From an uncultured Hungatella sp. (lineage in GTDB: Bacteria > Bacillota > Clostridia > Lachnospirales > Lachnospiraceae), in the NCBI GenBank assembly GCA_910586845.1, contig CAJUJV010000030.1, forward strand, positions 33,497-41,339: a stretch of DNA of 7,843 bases, in the 5' to 3' direction. Made by a program: the position numbers and the translations under genes. Under the pieces are notes generated by a model, which was given only the letters and a program-made list of their open reading frames with translations, searched no databases and had not been told where the DNA came from. Position 1 is the first letter of the stretch, and every line of letters starts with the position of its first letter. Shown here in pieces: positions 1-6,364 of the stretch.

Positions 1-747
1 CAGGAACAGGAGAAGACTATCCAGACCGCTACGGTGAACGCCCAGATCGCCAAAGCAGAGAGAGAGGCGGAGCTGCGCAAGCAGCAGGTGGCTATCCAGC
101 AGCAGGCCCTGGAAGCAGAGATCAACAAGAAGGCGGATGCAGACCGCTATGCCGTGGAGCAGAAGGCGGCGGCAGATCTGTCCAAGCGCCAGAGAGAGGC
201 GGAGGCCAAAAAGTATGAGCTGGAGATGGAAGCCGAGGCGCTGAGAGCCCAGGCGGAGAAAGAGGCGGAGGCCATGAAAGCCAGAGCGGCGGCTGCCAGG
301 TATGCCGCGGAGCAGGAGGCGGCCGGTATCCAGGCCAAGGGCGCCGCGGAGGCGGCAGCTATCCAGGCCAAGCTTCTGGCGGAAGCCGAAGGTATGGAGA
401 AGAAGGCGGAAGCCTACGCCAAGTATAACAATGCGGCCGTGATCGAGATGATGGTCAATATCATGCCTCAGATGGCGGCGGAAATCGCCAGACCTCTTTC
501 CAGCATCGACAAGGTGAATATCTACGGAGGCGGCGAGGGCGGCAGCGGTATCGGTCAGGTGTCGGGCAGCGGCGCCACGGTGATGCAGCAGGTATTTGAT
601 ACCATGTCCGAAGCTACGGGAGTGGATTTCCGGGAGATCTTAAAAGCCCAGACCTATGATGCCAAGGTGACCAGGAACCTGAACGTAACCGGTCTTGGAG
701 ACAAAAGTGAGGTCCGGATCCCGGGTGAGGAACAGACAGAAACATGA
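1..747 (+). CDS. Flotillin/SPFH-family protein, C-terminal part (5' end outside window)
   Basis: This is the C-terminal half of a flotillin (FloT/YuaG-like), a membrane-associated scaffold that organises lipid-raft-like domains at the bacterial inner membrane. The reading frame is open from base 1, so the gene starts upstream. The 248 residues seen compare with about 480-510 in full flotillins; the membrane anchor and SPFH domain are missing. Bases 34-430 encode a long charged Ala/Glu/Lys/Gln coiled coil, with a related segment appearing twice 51 residues apart (RYAVEQKAAA at 145-174, RYAAEQEAAG at 298-327). A less charged tail follows with NIMPQMAAEIARPLSSIDKV, a Gly/Ser-rich turn and a short C-terminal helical region, as in flotillins. 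GTG at 34 and later ATGs are internal codons and should not be taken as starts. The mupG-like gene follows after 29 bases and is probably co-transcribed. The family assignment is firm; the cellular role is inferred from the family. Confidence 0.9.
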   Translation, partial: QEQEKTIQTATVNAQIAKAEREAELRKQQVAIQQQALEAEINKKADADRYAVEQKAAADLSKRQREAEAKKYELEMEAEALRAQAEKEAEAMKARAAAARYAAEQEAAGIQAKGAAEAAAIQAKLLAEAEGMEKKAEAYAKYNNAAVIEMMVNIMPQMAAEIARPLSSIDKVNIYGGGEGGSGIGQVSGSGATVMQQVFDTMSEATGVDFREILKAQTYDAKVTRNLNVTGLGDKSEVRIPGEEQTET

Positions 748-776
748 TGATCAAGCAGTAGAAAGGAAGAGATGAT

Positions 777-1874
777 ATGCACAAATTAGGGATTTCCGTA
801 TATCCGGAACATTCGACGCCGGAGAAAGATCATGAGTACATGAAGCTGGCAGCCAGATACGGGTTCAGCCGGATCTTCACCTGCCTTCTGTCAGTGAACA
901 AACCGAAGGAGGAGATCATCGCAGAGTTTTCCGATTTCGTGAAAAAGGCCCATGATCTGGGTTTTGTGGTGGCGGCGGATACCAATCCCCATGTGTTTAA
1001 GCATCTGGGGGCCACGGCCAGAGATCTTTCCGTATTCGCCCATATGGGTCTGGACATCATCCGCCTGGACGGCAACTTCGGCGAGCTGGAGGACCGGCTC
1101 ATCACCCGCAATCCCCAGGGGATCAAGATCGAATTCAACGCCAGCAGCGACGTGAGTATTGACCATCTGATCCGCCACGGGGCGGACCACGCCTTCCTCC
1201 GGGGAAGCGTCACCAGCCGGCCGGAGCGCTATACCGGACTGAGCAGACAGGTCTTCGACAGGTTTAACAGGAAATGGAAAGGCCTGGGCCTCCACACGGC
1301 GGCCTTCATATCCAGCAATAACAAAGATACCTACGGTCCCTGGCCCGTGTACAACGGCCTGTGTACCATGGAAGCGGACAGAGGACTGCCCATAGATCTG
1401 CAGGTCCGCCATCTGCTGGCCACAGAGGCCATTGATGACATCCTCATCGGCAACGCCTATGCCACGGAGGAAGAGCTGAAAGCCATGTCGCAGGTGGACA
1501 TGACCAAGACCACCGTTGTTCTGGATCCTGTGGACGGTCTGTGTGATACAGAATGGAAAGTTCTGAAAGAATACCATCACGCGGGGCGGACGGATGCGTC
1601 GGAATTCATGATCCGTTCCAGTATGCCCAGACTCGATTGCCGGGAAGCCTCTATTCCTTGGCGGGACTGCGGCCAGAAGACATTCCACCGGGGAGACGTG
1701 GTCGTCGTCAATGACAACCTGGGCCATTACCGGGGTGAGGTGGAAGTGATCTTAAAGGATATTCCCAATGACGGCGAGAGGAATCTGGCAGGCCGGATCC
1801 CCGAAGAAGAATTTGTGATCCTGGACCGGATGGAGGAGAATCCGGATCATTTCTGGGATTTCCTGATCCGTTAA
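777..1874 (+). CDS. mupG: MupG-family (DUF871/GH170) TIM-barrel protein, putative 6-phospho-N-acetylmuramidase
   Basis: This 365-residue protein matches the DUF871 family in length and layout. Characterised MupG from Staphylococcus aureus cleaves MurNAc-6-phosphate-GlcNAc in the cytoplasm during peptidoglycan recycling. The sequence begins with the family-typical LGISVYPEHS (residues 4-13). TIM-barrel strands follow: GFSRIFTCLL (29-38), VVAADTNP (64-71), IIRLDGNFG (94-102), IKIEFNASSD (116-125) and a GLHTAAFISS strand. From about residue 245 comes the smaller C-terminal barrel, with RGDVVVVNDN (305-314), YRGE (318-321) and NLAGRI (336-341). The ATG at 777 has a GGAAGAG ribosome binding site at a good distance. 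No PTS transporter or MurQ etherase gene is beside it, so MurNAc-6P recycling is inferred from family membership only. It sits 29 bases after the flotillin gene and is followed by a strong hairpin. The family is sure; the exact substrate is less so. Confidence 0.88.
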   Translation: MHKLGISVYPEHSTPEKDHEYMKLAARYGFSRIFTCLLSVNKPKEEIIAEFSDFVKKAHDLGFVVAADTNPHVFKHLGATARDLSVFAHMGLDIIRLDGNFGELEDRLITRNPQGIKIEFNASSDVSIDHLIRHGADHAFLRGSVTSRPERYTGLSRQVFDRFNRKWKGLGLHTAAFISSNNKDTYGPWPVYNGLCTMEADRGLPIDLQVRHLLATEAIDDILIGNAYATEEELKAMSQVDMTKTTVVLDPVDGLCDTEWKVLKEYHHAGRTDASEFMIRSSMPRLDCREASIPWRDCGQKTFHRGDVVVVNDNLGHYRGEVEVILKDIPNDGERNLAGRIPEEEFVILDRMEENPDHFWDFLIR

Positions 1875-1888
1875 TACCTGATTCAAAC

Positions 1889-1940
1889 GAAAACAGCATT
1901 TCCGACGGGGTACGCGTACCTGGTCGGGAATGCTGTTTTC
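1889..1940 (+). terminator. Long nested hairpin terminator after mupG-like gene
   Basis: An 18-base arm (1889-1906) pairs with 1923-1940 with only one G-U wobble. Inside its loop lies a second perfect palindrome, GGTACGCGTACC (1909-1920). The element starts 14 bases after the stop codon. The U-run (1936-1939) forms the end of the stem rather than following it. The mirrored A-run gives a T-run on the other strand, so it could terminate in both directions. The structure is seen directly; terminator function is inferred. Confidence 0.7.
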
Positions 1941-2012
1941 CGTTGAAATCCGTGCCAGATCTACACCATAGGAAAGAAAAAGTTTGCGCACAGACACACC
2001 GCTACGCCATAG

Positions 2013-2618
2013 ATGATGAACAGGGACCGGCTCTATGAGGAGCTGTATCCGGCCAGACAGGACCGGCTGCGCATCGGGATCCTTTCCAGCGGAGCAGCCG
2101 TTTTCAGCCGGATTATGCGCAGCTTTAAAAGCAAGCACCCCGGCGTTCATTTTGAACCGAAGATCGAGAAATCCGAGATTATCTATGAACTGGTGCTGTG
2201 TATGGCCAGGAGCAATTCTCTCTATGAGCAGCTTCATCTGAAGGATGGGATGATACAGGAAGAAGAATATCCTCTGCTGAAATCAGGGAAACTGTCAGTG
2301 GCCAGGCTGCCCATGATCGTTTCCAGAGTCATGGATGATATCCTTCCGGTCATGGGGCTTCAGGGAGAGAAAAACTATGCCAGGGGGGATAATAATACAG
2401 AGCTTTTCACCAGTATTCTGTATCTGGAGGATGTGTACTGTTTCATCCCCTGCAGCCGTCTGCCGGATGATATCGCACAGATCCGCCTGCCCTTTCACCC
2501 TAAGATCTGCAGGGTGATGATCAGCAGAAAAGGAAGCAGGTTAGGCCCTCTTCAGAAGCAGTTCGGAGAGCTGGCCTGCGGGGAAATAGGGAAGCTGCCT
2601 TATTATTACGACCTGTGA
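2013..2618 (+). pseudogene. Remnant of a LysR-type transcriptional regulator (effector-binding domain only)
   Basis: The 201-residue frame reads like a LysR substrate-binding domain. LRIGILSSGAAVFSRIMRSF (19-38) followed by KSKHPGVHFE (39-48) is the classic first strand and helix, and YELVLCMARSNSLYE (58-72) resembles the later hinge strand. The roughly 80-residue winged-helix DNA-binding region is absent, and the upstream DNA holds only the terminator of the previous gene. An in-frame TAG (2010-2012) immediately precedes the first ATG, and no Shine-Dalgarno sequence lies before it. Residues 52-58 seem to join two parts of the domain that are normally about 30 residues further apart, suggesting an internal in-frame deletion. 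The conserved-looking C-terminus (GKLPYYYDL) is intact. It was probably once the regulator of the flavoprotein gene downstream, which is inference. It could instead be an expressed stand-alone domain, but the missing translation signals argue against that. Confidence 0.6.
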
Positions 2619-2625
2619 TAAATTC

Positions 2626-2653
2626 TTGACAATACGGCCGCCGAAGGTATAAT
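2626..2653 (+). promoter_or_regulatory. Consensus sigma-A promoter of the flavoprotein gene
   Basis: TTGACA at 2626-2631 and TATAAT at 2648-2653 match both consensus hexamers exactly, with a 16-base spacer. The predicted start of transcription is near 2660, giving a 5' leader of about 48 bases. The promoter begins 8 bases after the stop codon of the LysR remnant, so the flavoprotein gene does not depend on that frame for transcription. Confidence 0.85.
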
Positions 2654-2662
2654 AGAAGTACG

Positions 2663-2682
2663 GGCCGTTTAAGGGGACGGCC
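2663..2682 (+). other. Small leader hairpin before flavoprotein ribosome binding site
   Basis: GGCCGT (2663-2668) and ACGGCC (2677-2682) form a perfect 6-bp stem with an 8-base loop, almost at the predicted 5' end of the mRNA and 13 bases before the GGAGGAG ribosome binding site (2696-2702). It could stabilise the 5' end of the transcript. There is no T-run, so it is not a terminator. Confidence 0.4.
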
Positions 2683-2707
2683 TGAAAAACAACTTGGAGG
2701 AGACATT

Positions 2708-4504
2708 ATGAGAAAGGCAAAGTTATTCCATGTAATCGCGGCTTCGGCGACGGCACTGAGCCTGGCCGCATGTTCCGGTTCCGCGGCCAATGAGACCACC
2801 ACGGCGGCTCCGGAGACCACCACAGCCCCTGCCACAGAGGCGGCTACTACTGCCGCGGCTGAGACTACAGCGGCAGAGGCCTCAGGACCTGTGACCTATG
2901 ATGCAAAAGGCAGCGGTTACGGCGGGGAACTGAATCTGAAGGTGACCATTGACGGGGACAAGATCACGGAGCTGGAGCTGGGGGATCATCATGAGACCAA
3001 CGTGGTCATGGACCGTGCTTTCCCGGTGATCCGGGAGAGAATCCTGGAGGCCAACACTCCGGTGGTGGACAGCGTCACAGCGGCAACCTTTTCATCTTAT
3101 GCGGTGAAGGCGGCAGTGGCGGATGCCATGACTCAGGCAGGCCTGGAAGTGGAGAAGATCACCATGGCCACCGCAGGTCCCGTCAAAGAGGCGGCGACTC
3201 TTGATGATGTGACGGCGGACATCGTGGTAGTAGGCGGAGGCCCGTCAGGTCTTGCGGCTGCCATTACGGCCAAACAGACCAACAAGGATGCCCACGTGAT
3301 GGTAATTGAGAAGATGGACATCTTAAGCGGCAACGGCAAATTTGATATGAATTTTTACGACCTGATCAATTCCGAAGCACAGAAGGCGGCCAACAACGAA
3401 AAGTGGACCGTGAACCAGGTTGAGAACTTTATAGAAGCAAAATCCACGGCCGGAGACAGCGAGGAGCGTGTGAAAGTATGGGCGGAACAGGAGAATGTTC
3501 TGGATGCATGGCTCAGAGACATGGGCGTGGAGCTGGACTACAACTACGGCGCCATGAACCATATGGCAAAGGAAGATCAGTATGCGGGAGAAGTGATCCA
3601 GGCAGGCATGGAAGAGTGCGCCAGAGAACTTGACATCGAGATCCGCACAGGCACCAAAGGCGTGGATCTGATCATGGAAGACGGCCGGTGTGCAGGAGTC
3701 AGCGTGGAGAATAACAACAACGAATCTTATGATATCCGGGCGCAGTACACCATCATCGCCACCGGCGGATTCTGCAGCAGCAAGGAACTGCTGGCTGAGT
3801 ATGCACCGGGATTTGAAGTGCTGAATACCTCCAACCAGATGGGAACTACCGGAGACTTCGTGAAAGTATTTGAAGAAAACGGCTTTAAGCTGGAGCAGAT
3901 GGATAACGTGAGGGTGTTCCCCAACATCATCGTTCCCAGAAGAGATCTGACAGGCGGAGCCGACGTAAGCCTTCTTGTGAACAAAGAAGGAGCCAGGTTC
4001 ATTTCCGAGAATGCAGGCGGACTGGAGCTGGGAACCACCATCCAGGCTCAGCCTGACGGCGCCGTCTACTCCATCACGGACAAGACGGGATATGATTCCT
4101 TCTACAGAATCCGCAAACATGTAGGCCTGGGATATTATGCTCAGGGAGAGACTCTGGCAGAGCTGGCTGAAGCTCTGGGAATCGACGGAGCAGGTCTGGA
4201 GCAGACCGTGGCCGACTTTAACGAGGCTGCCGCTGCAGGGACAGAAGACCAGTTCCTCAAAGCAGCAGCGTCCCGTCCTCTGGATGCAGAAGGTCCCTAC
4301 TACGGAGTGCGGATCGAGGCAGCCAACCACATGACCAAGGGCGGTGTTTCCTGTAATGAAAATGCACAGGTGCTCTATGAAGACGGAAGCGTGGTAGAAG
4401 GACTGTATGCCTCCGGCGAGGTGACATGGCAGTCAGGCGGCTACTCTCAGTCCGTGTGCTTCGGGCGCGTGGCAGGAGAGCAGGCGGCTTCCAATCTGAA
4501 ATAA
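2708..4504 (+). CDS. Flavinylated lipoprotein: FMN-binding domain fused to fumarate-reductase-like FAD domain
   Basis: A 598-residue extracytoplasmic flavoprotein, probably a terminal reductase in anaerobic electron transfer. Residues 1-22 are a lipoprotein signal with lipobox LAAC and Cys22 as the lipid site. A Thr/Ala/Glu-rich linker follows (about 28-60). An FMN-binding domain follows (about 63-150) with DSVTAATFSS (121-130), whose Thr127 fits the ApbE-type covalent FMN site. The FAD-binding domain starts at about 170 with the dinucleotide motif GGGPSG (176-181) and keeps NKEGARFISE (425-434) and GLYASGEV. Compared with Shewanella FccA (from memory), the catalytic Arg after RFxxE is absent (NAGGLEL follows). 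The second His of the HHTMGG motif is Met542. The GANR segment after GEVT is deleted (about 8 residues). His285 may match FccA His365. Hence fumarate is an unlikely substrate; urocanate-, acrylate- or other enone-type acceptors are possibilities. GGAGGAG lies 5 bases before the ATG. The gene stands alone between its own promoter and terminator. The family is firm; the substrate is unknown. Confidence 0.88.
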   Translation: MRKAKLFHVIAASATALSLAACSGSAANETTTAAPETTTAPATEAATTAAAETTAAEASGPVTYDAKGSGYGGELNLKVTIDGDKITELELGDHHETNVVMDRAFPVIRERILEANTPVVDSVTAATFSSYAVKAAVADAMTQAGLEVEKITMATAGPVKEAATLDDVTADIVVVGGGPSGLAAAITAKQTNKDAHVMVIEKMDILSGNGKFDMNFYDLINSEAQKAANNEKWTVNQVENFIEAKSTAGDSEERVKVWAEQENVLDAWLRDMGVELDYNYGAMNHMAKEDQYAGEVIQAGMEECARELDIEIRTGTKGVDLIMEDGRCAGVSVENNNNESYDIRAQYTIIATGGFCSSKELLAEYAPGFEVLNTSNQMGTTGDFVKVFEENGFKLEQMDNVRVFPNIIVPRRDLTGGADVSLLVNKEGARFISENAGGLELGTTIQAQPDGAVYSITDKTGYDSFYRIRKHVGLGYYAQGETLAELAEALGIDGAGLEQTVADFNEAAAAGTEDQFLKAAASRPLDAEGPYYGVRIEAANHMTKGGVSCNENAQVLYEDGSVVEGLYASGEVTWQSGGYSQSVCFGRVAGEQAASNLK

Positions 4505-4520
4505 AAGATCAGACAGAATA

Positions 4521-4569
4521 AACGGACAGAGCAGGATCCGGAAAAAGGATGCTGCCCTGTCCGTTTTTT
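4521..4569 (+). terminator. Rho-independent terminator after flavoprotein gene
   Basis: AACGGACAG (4521-4529) pairs with CTGTCCGTT (4557-4565). The stem continues with GCAG/CTGC (4531-4534 with 4552-4555) and ATCC/GGAT (4536-4539 with 4547-4550), interrupted by two single mismatches. A run of six T follows at 4564-4569. It starts 17 bases after the stop codon and separates this unit from the sugar-acid genes. Confidence 0.93.
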
Positions 4570-4572
4570 ATA

Positions 4573-4592
4573 GGAAAGTTTCAAAACTTTCC
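4573..4592. promoter_or_regulatory. Perfect inverted repeat upstream of uxaA promoter (candidate operator)
   Basis: GGAAAGTTT (4573-4581) and AAACTTTCC (4584-4592) are perfect inverted copies around a 2-base centre. The repeat ends 9 bases before the -35 hexamer of the uxaA promoter, a usual place for an activator or upstream repressor site. IclR-family proteins often bind GAAA/TTTC-type palindromes, and an IclR gene lies downstream in the same unit. The pairing of this site with that protein is inference. Confidence 0.5.
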
Positions 4593-4601
4593 AGATTTTA
4601 G

Positions 4602-4630
4602 TTGACTTTAAAGCTATGATTATGTAAAAT
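4602..4630 (+). promoter_or_regulatory. Sigma-A promoter of the uxaA-iclR unit
   Basis: TTGACT (4602-4607) and TAAAAT (4625-4630) each match the consensus hexamer at five of six bases with a 17-base spacer. Transcription would start around 4637, inside the adjacent cre-like palindrome, leaving a leader of roughly 158 bases before the uxaA start codon. Confidence 0.7.
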
Positions 4631-4633
4631 AAA

Positions 4634-4647
4634 TGTAAGCGCTTACA
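4634..4647. promoter_or_regulatory. cre / LacI-family operator over the uxaA transcription start
   Basis: TGTAAGCGCTTACA is a perfect 14-base palindrome that fits the catabolite-responsive element consensus TGWAARCGYTWNCW at every position. It starts 3 bases after the -10 hexamer, so a bound protein would cover the start site and repress. CcpA is the first candidate (glucose repression of sugar-acid use). A pathway-specific LacI-family repressor recognises similar CG-centred palindromes and cannot be excluded. Confidence 0.8.
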
Positions 4648-4696
4648 ATTTGTAGCGGAAGCGGTAAAAACGTCATTTTCCGGCATACTATCAAAA

Positions 4697-4729
4697 GGAT
4701 ATCCCATATCCGCAGTCTTCGATTCGAAG
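4697..4729 (+). promoter_or_regulatory. Two short inverted repeats in the uxaA leader
   Basis: GGATAT-CCC-ATATCC (4697-4711) and CTTCGA-T-TCGAAG (4717-4729) lie side by side in the untranslated leader. Each has perfect 6-base arms. The loops of 3 and 1 bases are too tight for a good RNA hairpin in the second case, so they may be protein sites at DNA level. The TTCG/CGAA halves of the second recall the palindromes before the aldolase gene, but the spacing differs. No known riboswitch was recognised in the leader. Confidence 0.35.
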
Positions 4730-4794
4730 GGTCCGGGAGAGGGATCCGTGGGCGGCCGGGACAGGACAGAAAGAAGCGAGGAGAAAAAAGAACC

Positions 4795-6276
4795 ATGCAG
4801 GATGTCATCAGGATTAATCAGGAGGACAACGTGGCAGTTGCCCTGCGTCCCATCGCCAAGGGGGAGACTCTTGAGATCGGAGACGTTTCCGTAGCCGTGC
4901 AGGAAGAGATTCCCCAGGGCCACAAGGTGGCTTTAAAGCCCATAAAGGCAGGGGAGGAAGTGGTGAAGTACGGATTTCGTATCGGCTTTGCCAGGGAAGA
5001 TATCGAAAAAGGCCGGTGGGTCCATGTGCACAATCTGAAGACGGCTCTGGGAGATCTGCTGACCTATGAGTACGAACCGGCTCATCCCCATGTAGAGGAT
5101 ACAGAGCGCGCCACATTTCAGGGATTCCGCCGCACGGACGGCAGAGTGGGCGTGCGCAATGAGATCTGGATCATTCCCACTGTAGGCTGCGTCAACTCCA
5201 TCGCCAGAGCTCTGGAGAAGGAAGCTCAGAGGCTGGTGGGAGGAAGCCTGGAGGAAGTGGTTGCATTTCCTCATCCTTACGGCTGTTCTCAGATGGGAGA
5301 CGACCAGGAGAACACCAGGACCGTGCTGGCAGACATGATCCATCATCCCAATGCCGGCGGAGTCCTCGTCCTGGGACTGGGCTGCGAGAACAGCAACATT
5401 CCCGTGCTCAAGGAGTACATCGGAGATTACGACGATCAGCGGGTGAAATTTCTCCAGTGCCAGGATGTGGAGGATGAGCATGAGACGGCCATGGTCCTGC
5501 TGGAAGAGCTGGCAGTCTATGCGAAAGGGTTCAGCAGAGAACCTGTGGATGCCGGCGAACTGGTCATCGGCATGAAGTGCGGCGGATCCGACGGTCTGTC
5601 CGGGATCACGGCCAACCCGACCGTAGGCGCGTTTTCCGATCTGCTGATCTCCAAGGGCGGGACTACGATCCTGACAGAGGTTCCGGAGATGTTCGGCGCC
5701 GAGACCATCCTGATGAACCGCTGCGAGACGGAGGAGCTGTTTGACAAGACGGTGAACCTGATCAATGACTTTAAGAATTACTTTACCAGCCACAACCAGA
5801 CCATCTACGAGAATCCCTCTCCGGGCAACAAAAAGGGCGGAATTTCCACACTGGAGGACAAGTCTCTGGGCTGTACCCAGAAGTCGGGCAGCGCTCCGGT
5901 AAAAGGCGTCCTGTCTTACGGTGAGCCTGTGAAGGTGAAGGGTCTGAACCTGCTCAGCGCCCCGGGCAATGACCTGGTGGCATCCACGGCTCTGGCAGTA
6001 TCGGGGGCTCAGATCGTACTCTTCACCACAGGCAGGGGGACTCCCTTTGCCTCTCCGGTGCCTACGGTGAAAATCTCCAGCAATTCTGCCCTGGCCGGAA
6101 AGAAGGACAACTGGATCGACTTCAATGCGGGCCGTATGGTGGAGGACAAGACCAAGGAGGAACTGGCTCGGGAACTGTTTGACTATGTTCTGGAGGTGGC
6201 TTCCGGCAGAAAGGTGAAGGCGGAGGAAGCAGGCTTCCACGACATGGCCATTTTCAAGCAGGGCGTCACTCTGTAA
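4795..6276 (+). CDS. uxaA: UxaA-family altronate (hexonate) dehydratase
   Basis: At 493 residues it is the size of E. coli UxaA, the iron-dependent enzyme that dehydrates D-altronate to 2-keto-3-deoxygluconate in galacturonate breakdown. Residues about 10-75 form the N-terminal SAF domain. The main part begins with FRRTDGRVGVRNE (111-123) and GCVN (131-134), and continues with HPYGCSQMGDD (160-170), GLGCENSN (194-201) and MKCGGSDGLSG (from about 260). Cys132, Cys164, Cys197, Cys262 and Cys360 lie in conserved-looking motifs and are candidates for metal binding, but I cannot assign the ligands. GAGGAG at 4778-4783 lies 11 bases before the ATG, slightly far, but no better start exists. The neighbouring KDPG/KHG aldolase supports a keto-deoxy sugar-acid pathway. 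GarD-like (galactarate) or other sugar-acid substrates remain possible, since the family is broad. The promoter carries a cre-like site, so repression by preferred sugars is expected. Confidence 0.88.
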   Translation: MQDVIRINQEDNVAVALRPIAKGETLEIGDVSVAVQEEIPQGHKVALKPIKAGEEVVKYGFRIGFAREDIEKGRWVHVHNLKTALGDLLTYEYEPAHPHVEDTERATFQGFRRTDGRVGVRNEIWIIPTVGCVNSIARALEKEAQRLVGGSLEEVVAFPHPYGCSQMGDDQENTRTVLADMIHHPNAGGVLVLGLGCENSNIPVLKEYIGDYDDQRVKFLQCQDVEDEHETAMVLLEELAVYAKGFSREPVDAGELVIGMKCGGSDGLSGITANPTVGAFSDLLISKGGTTILTEVPEMFGAETILMNRCETEELFDKTVNLINDFKNYFTSHNQTIYENPSPGNKKGGISTLEDKSLGCTQKSGSAPVKGVLSYGEPVKVKGLNLLSAPGNDLVASTALAVSGAQIVLFTTGRGTPFASPVPTVKISSNSALAGKKDNWIDFNAGRMVEDKTKEELARELFDYVLEVASGRKVKAEEAGFHDMAIFKQGVTL

Positions 6277-6364
6277 CTGCCGGCTTTGCAGCCGTCTGCC
6301 GGGAGGATTCAGAAGGCCCCCTCAGAAACCGGCGGGACAGGGACATTTTCGGGAGGCATGAAAG

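Noticed and set aside
34..36. GTG as the start of the flotillin gene
   Set aside because: The frame is open to base 1 and already reads as flotillin coiled coil, so the true start lies outside the window.
145..327. Flotillin repeat as a recombination-type DNA repeat
   Set aside because: The similarity is at the level of Ala/Glu coiled-coil residues, and this is normal for flotillins.
891..1727. Minus-strand frame of 278 codons opposite the mupG-like gene
   Set aside because: It has no domain or translation signal and is a shadow of the conserved plus-strand gene.
1752..2237. Minus-strand frame bridging the mupG end and the LysR remnant
   Set aside because: It crosses the terminator hairpin, has no homology that I recognise and no ribosome binding site.
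3323..4330. Minus-strand frame of 335 codons opposite the flavoprotein
   Set aside because: The translation is rich in His, Cys and Val with no family resemblance, and it lies fully inside a well-supported gene.
4933..6240. Long open frame on the minus strand (435 codons) opposite uxaA
   Set aside because: It is antisense to a clearly conserved gene, its translation has no recognisable domain, and it has no ribosome binding site; it is a by-product of codon bias in GC-rich DNA.
6281..6294. Hairpin CGGCT-TTGC-AGCCG after uxaA as a terminator
   Set aside because: The stem is only 5 bp and no T-run follows; more likely uxaA and the IclR gene share a transcript.
6358..6360. ATG just after GGGAGG as the IclR start
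   Set aside because: It is out of frame with the IclR protein and only one base from the ribosome binding site; 6365 has the proper spacing.
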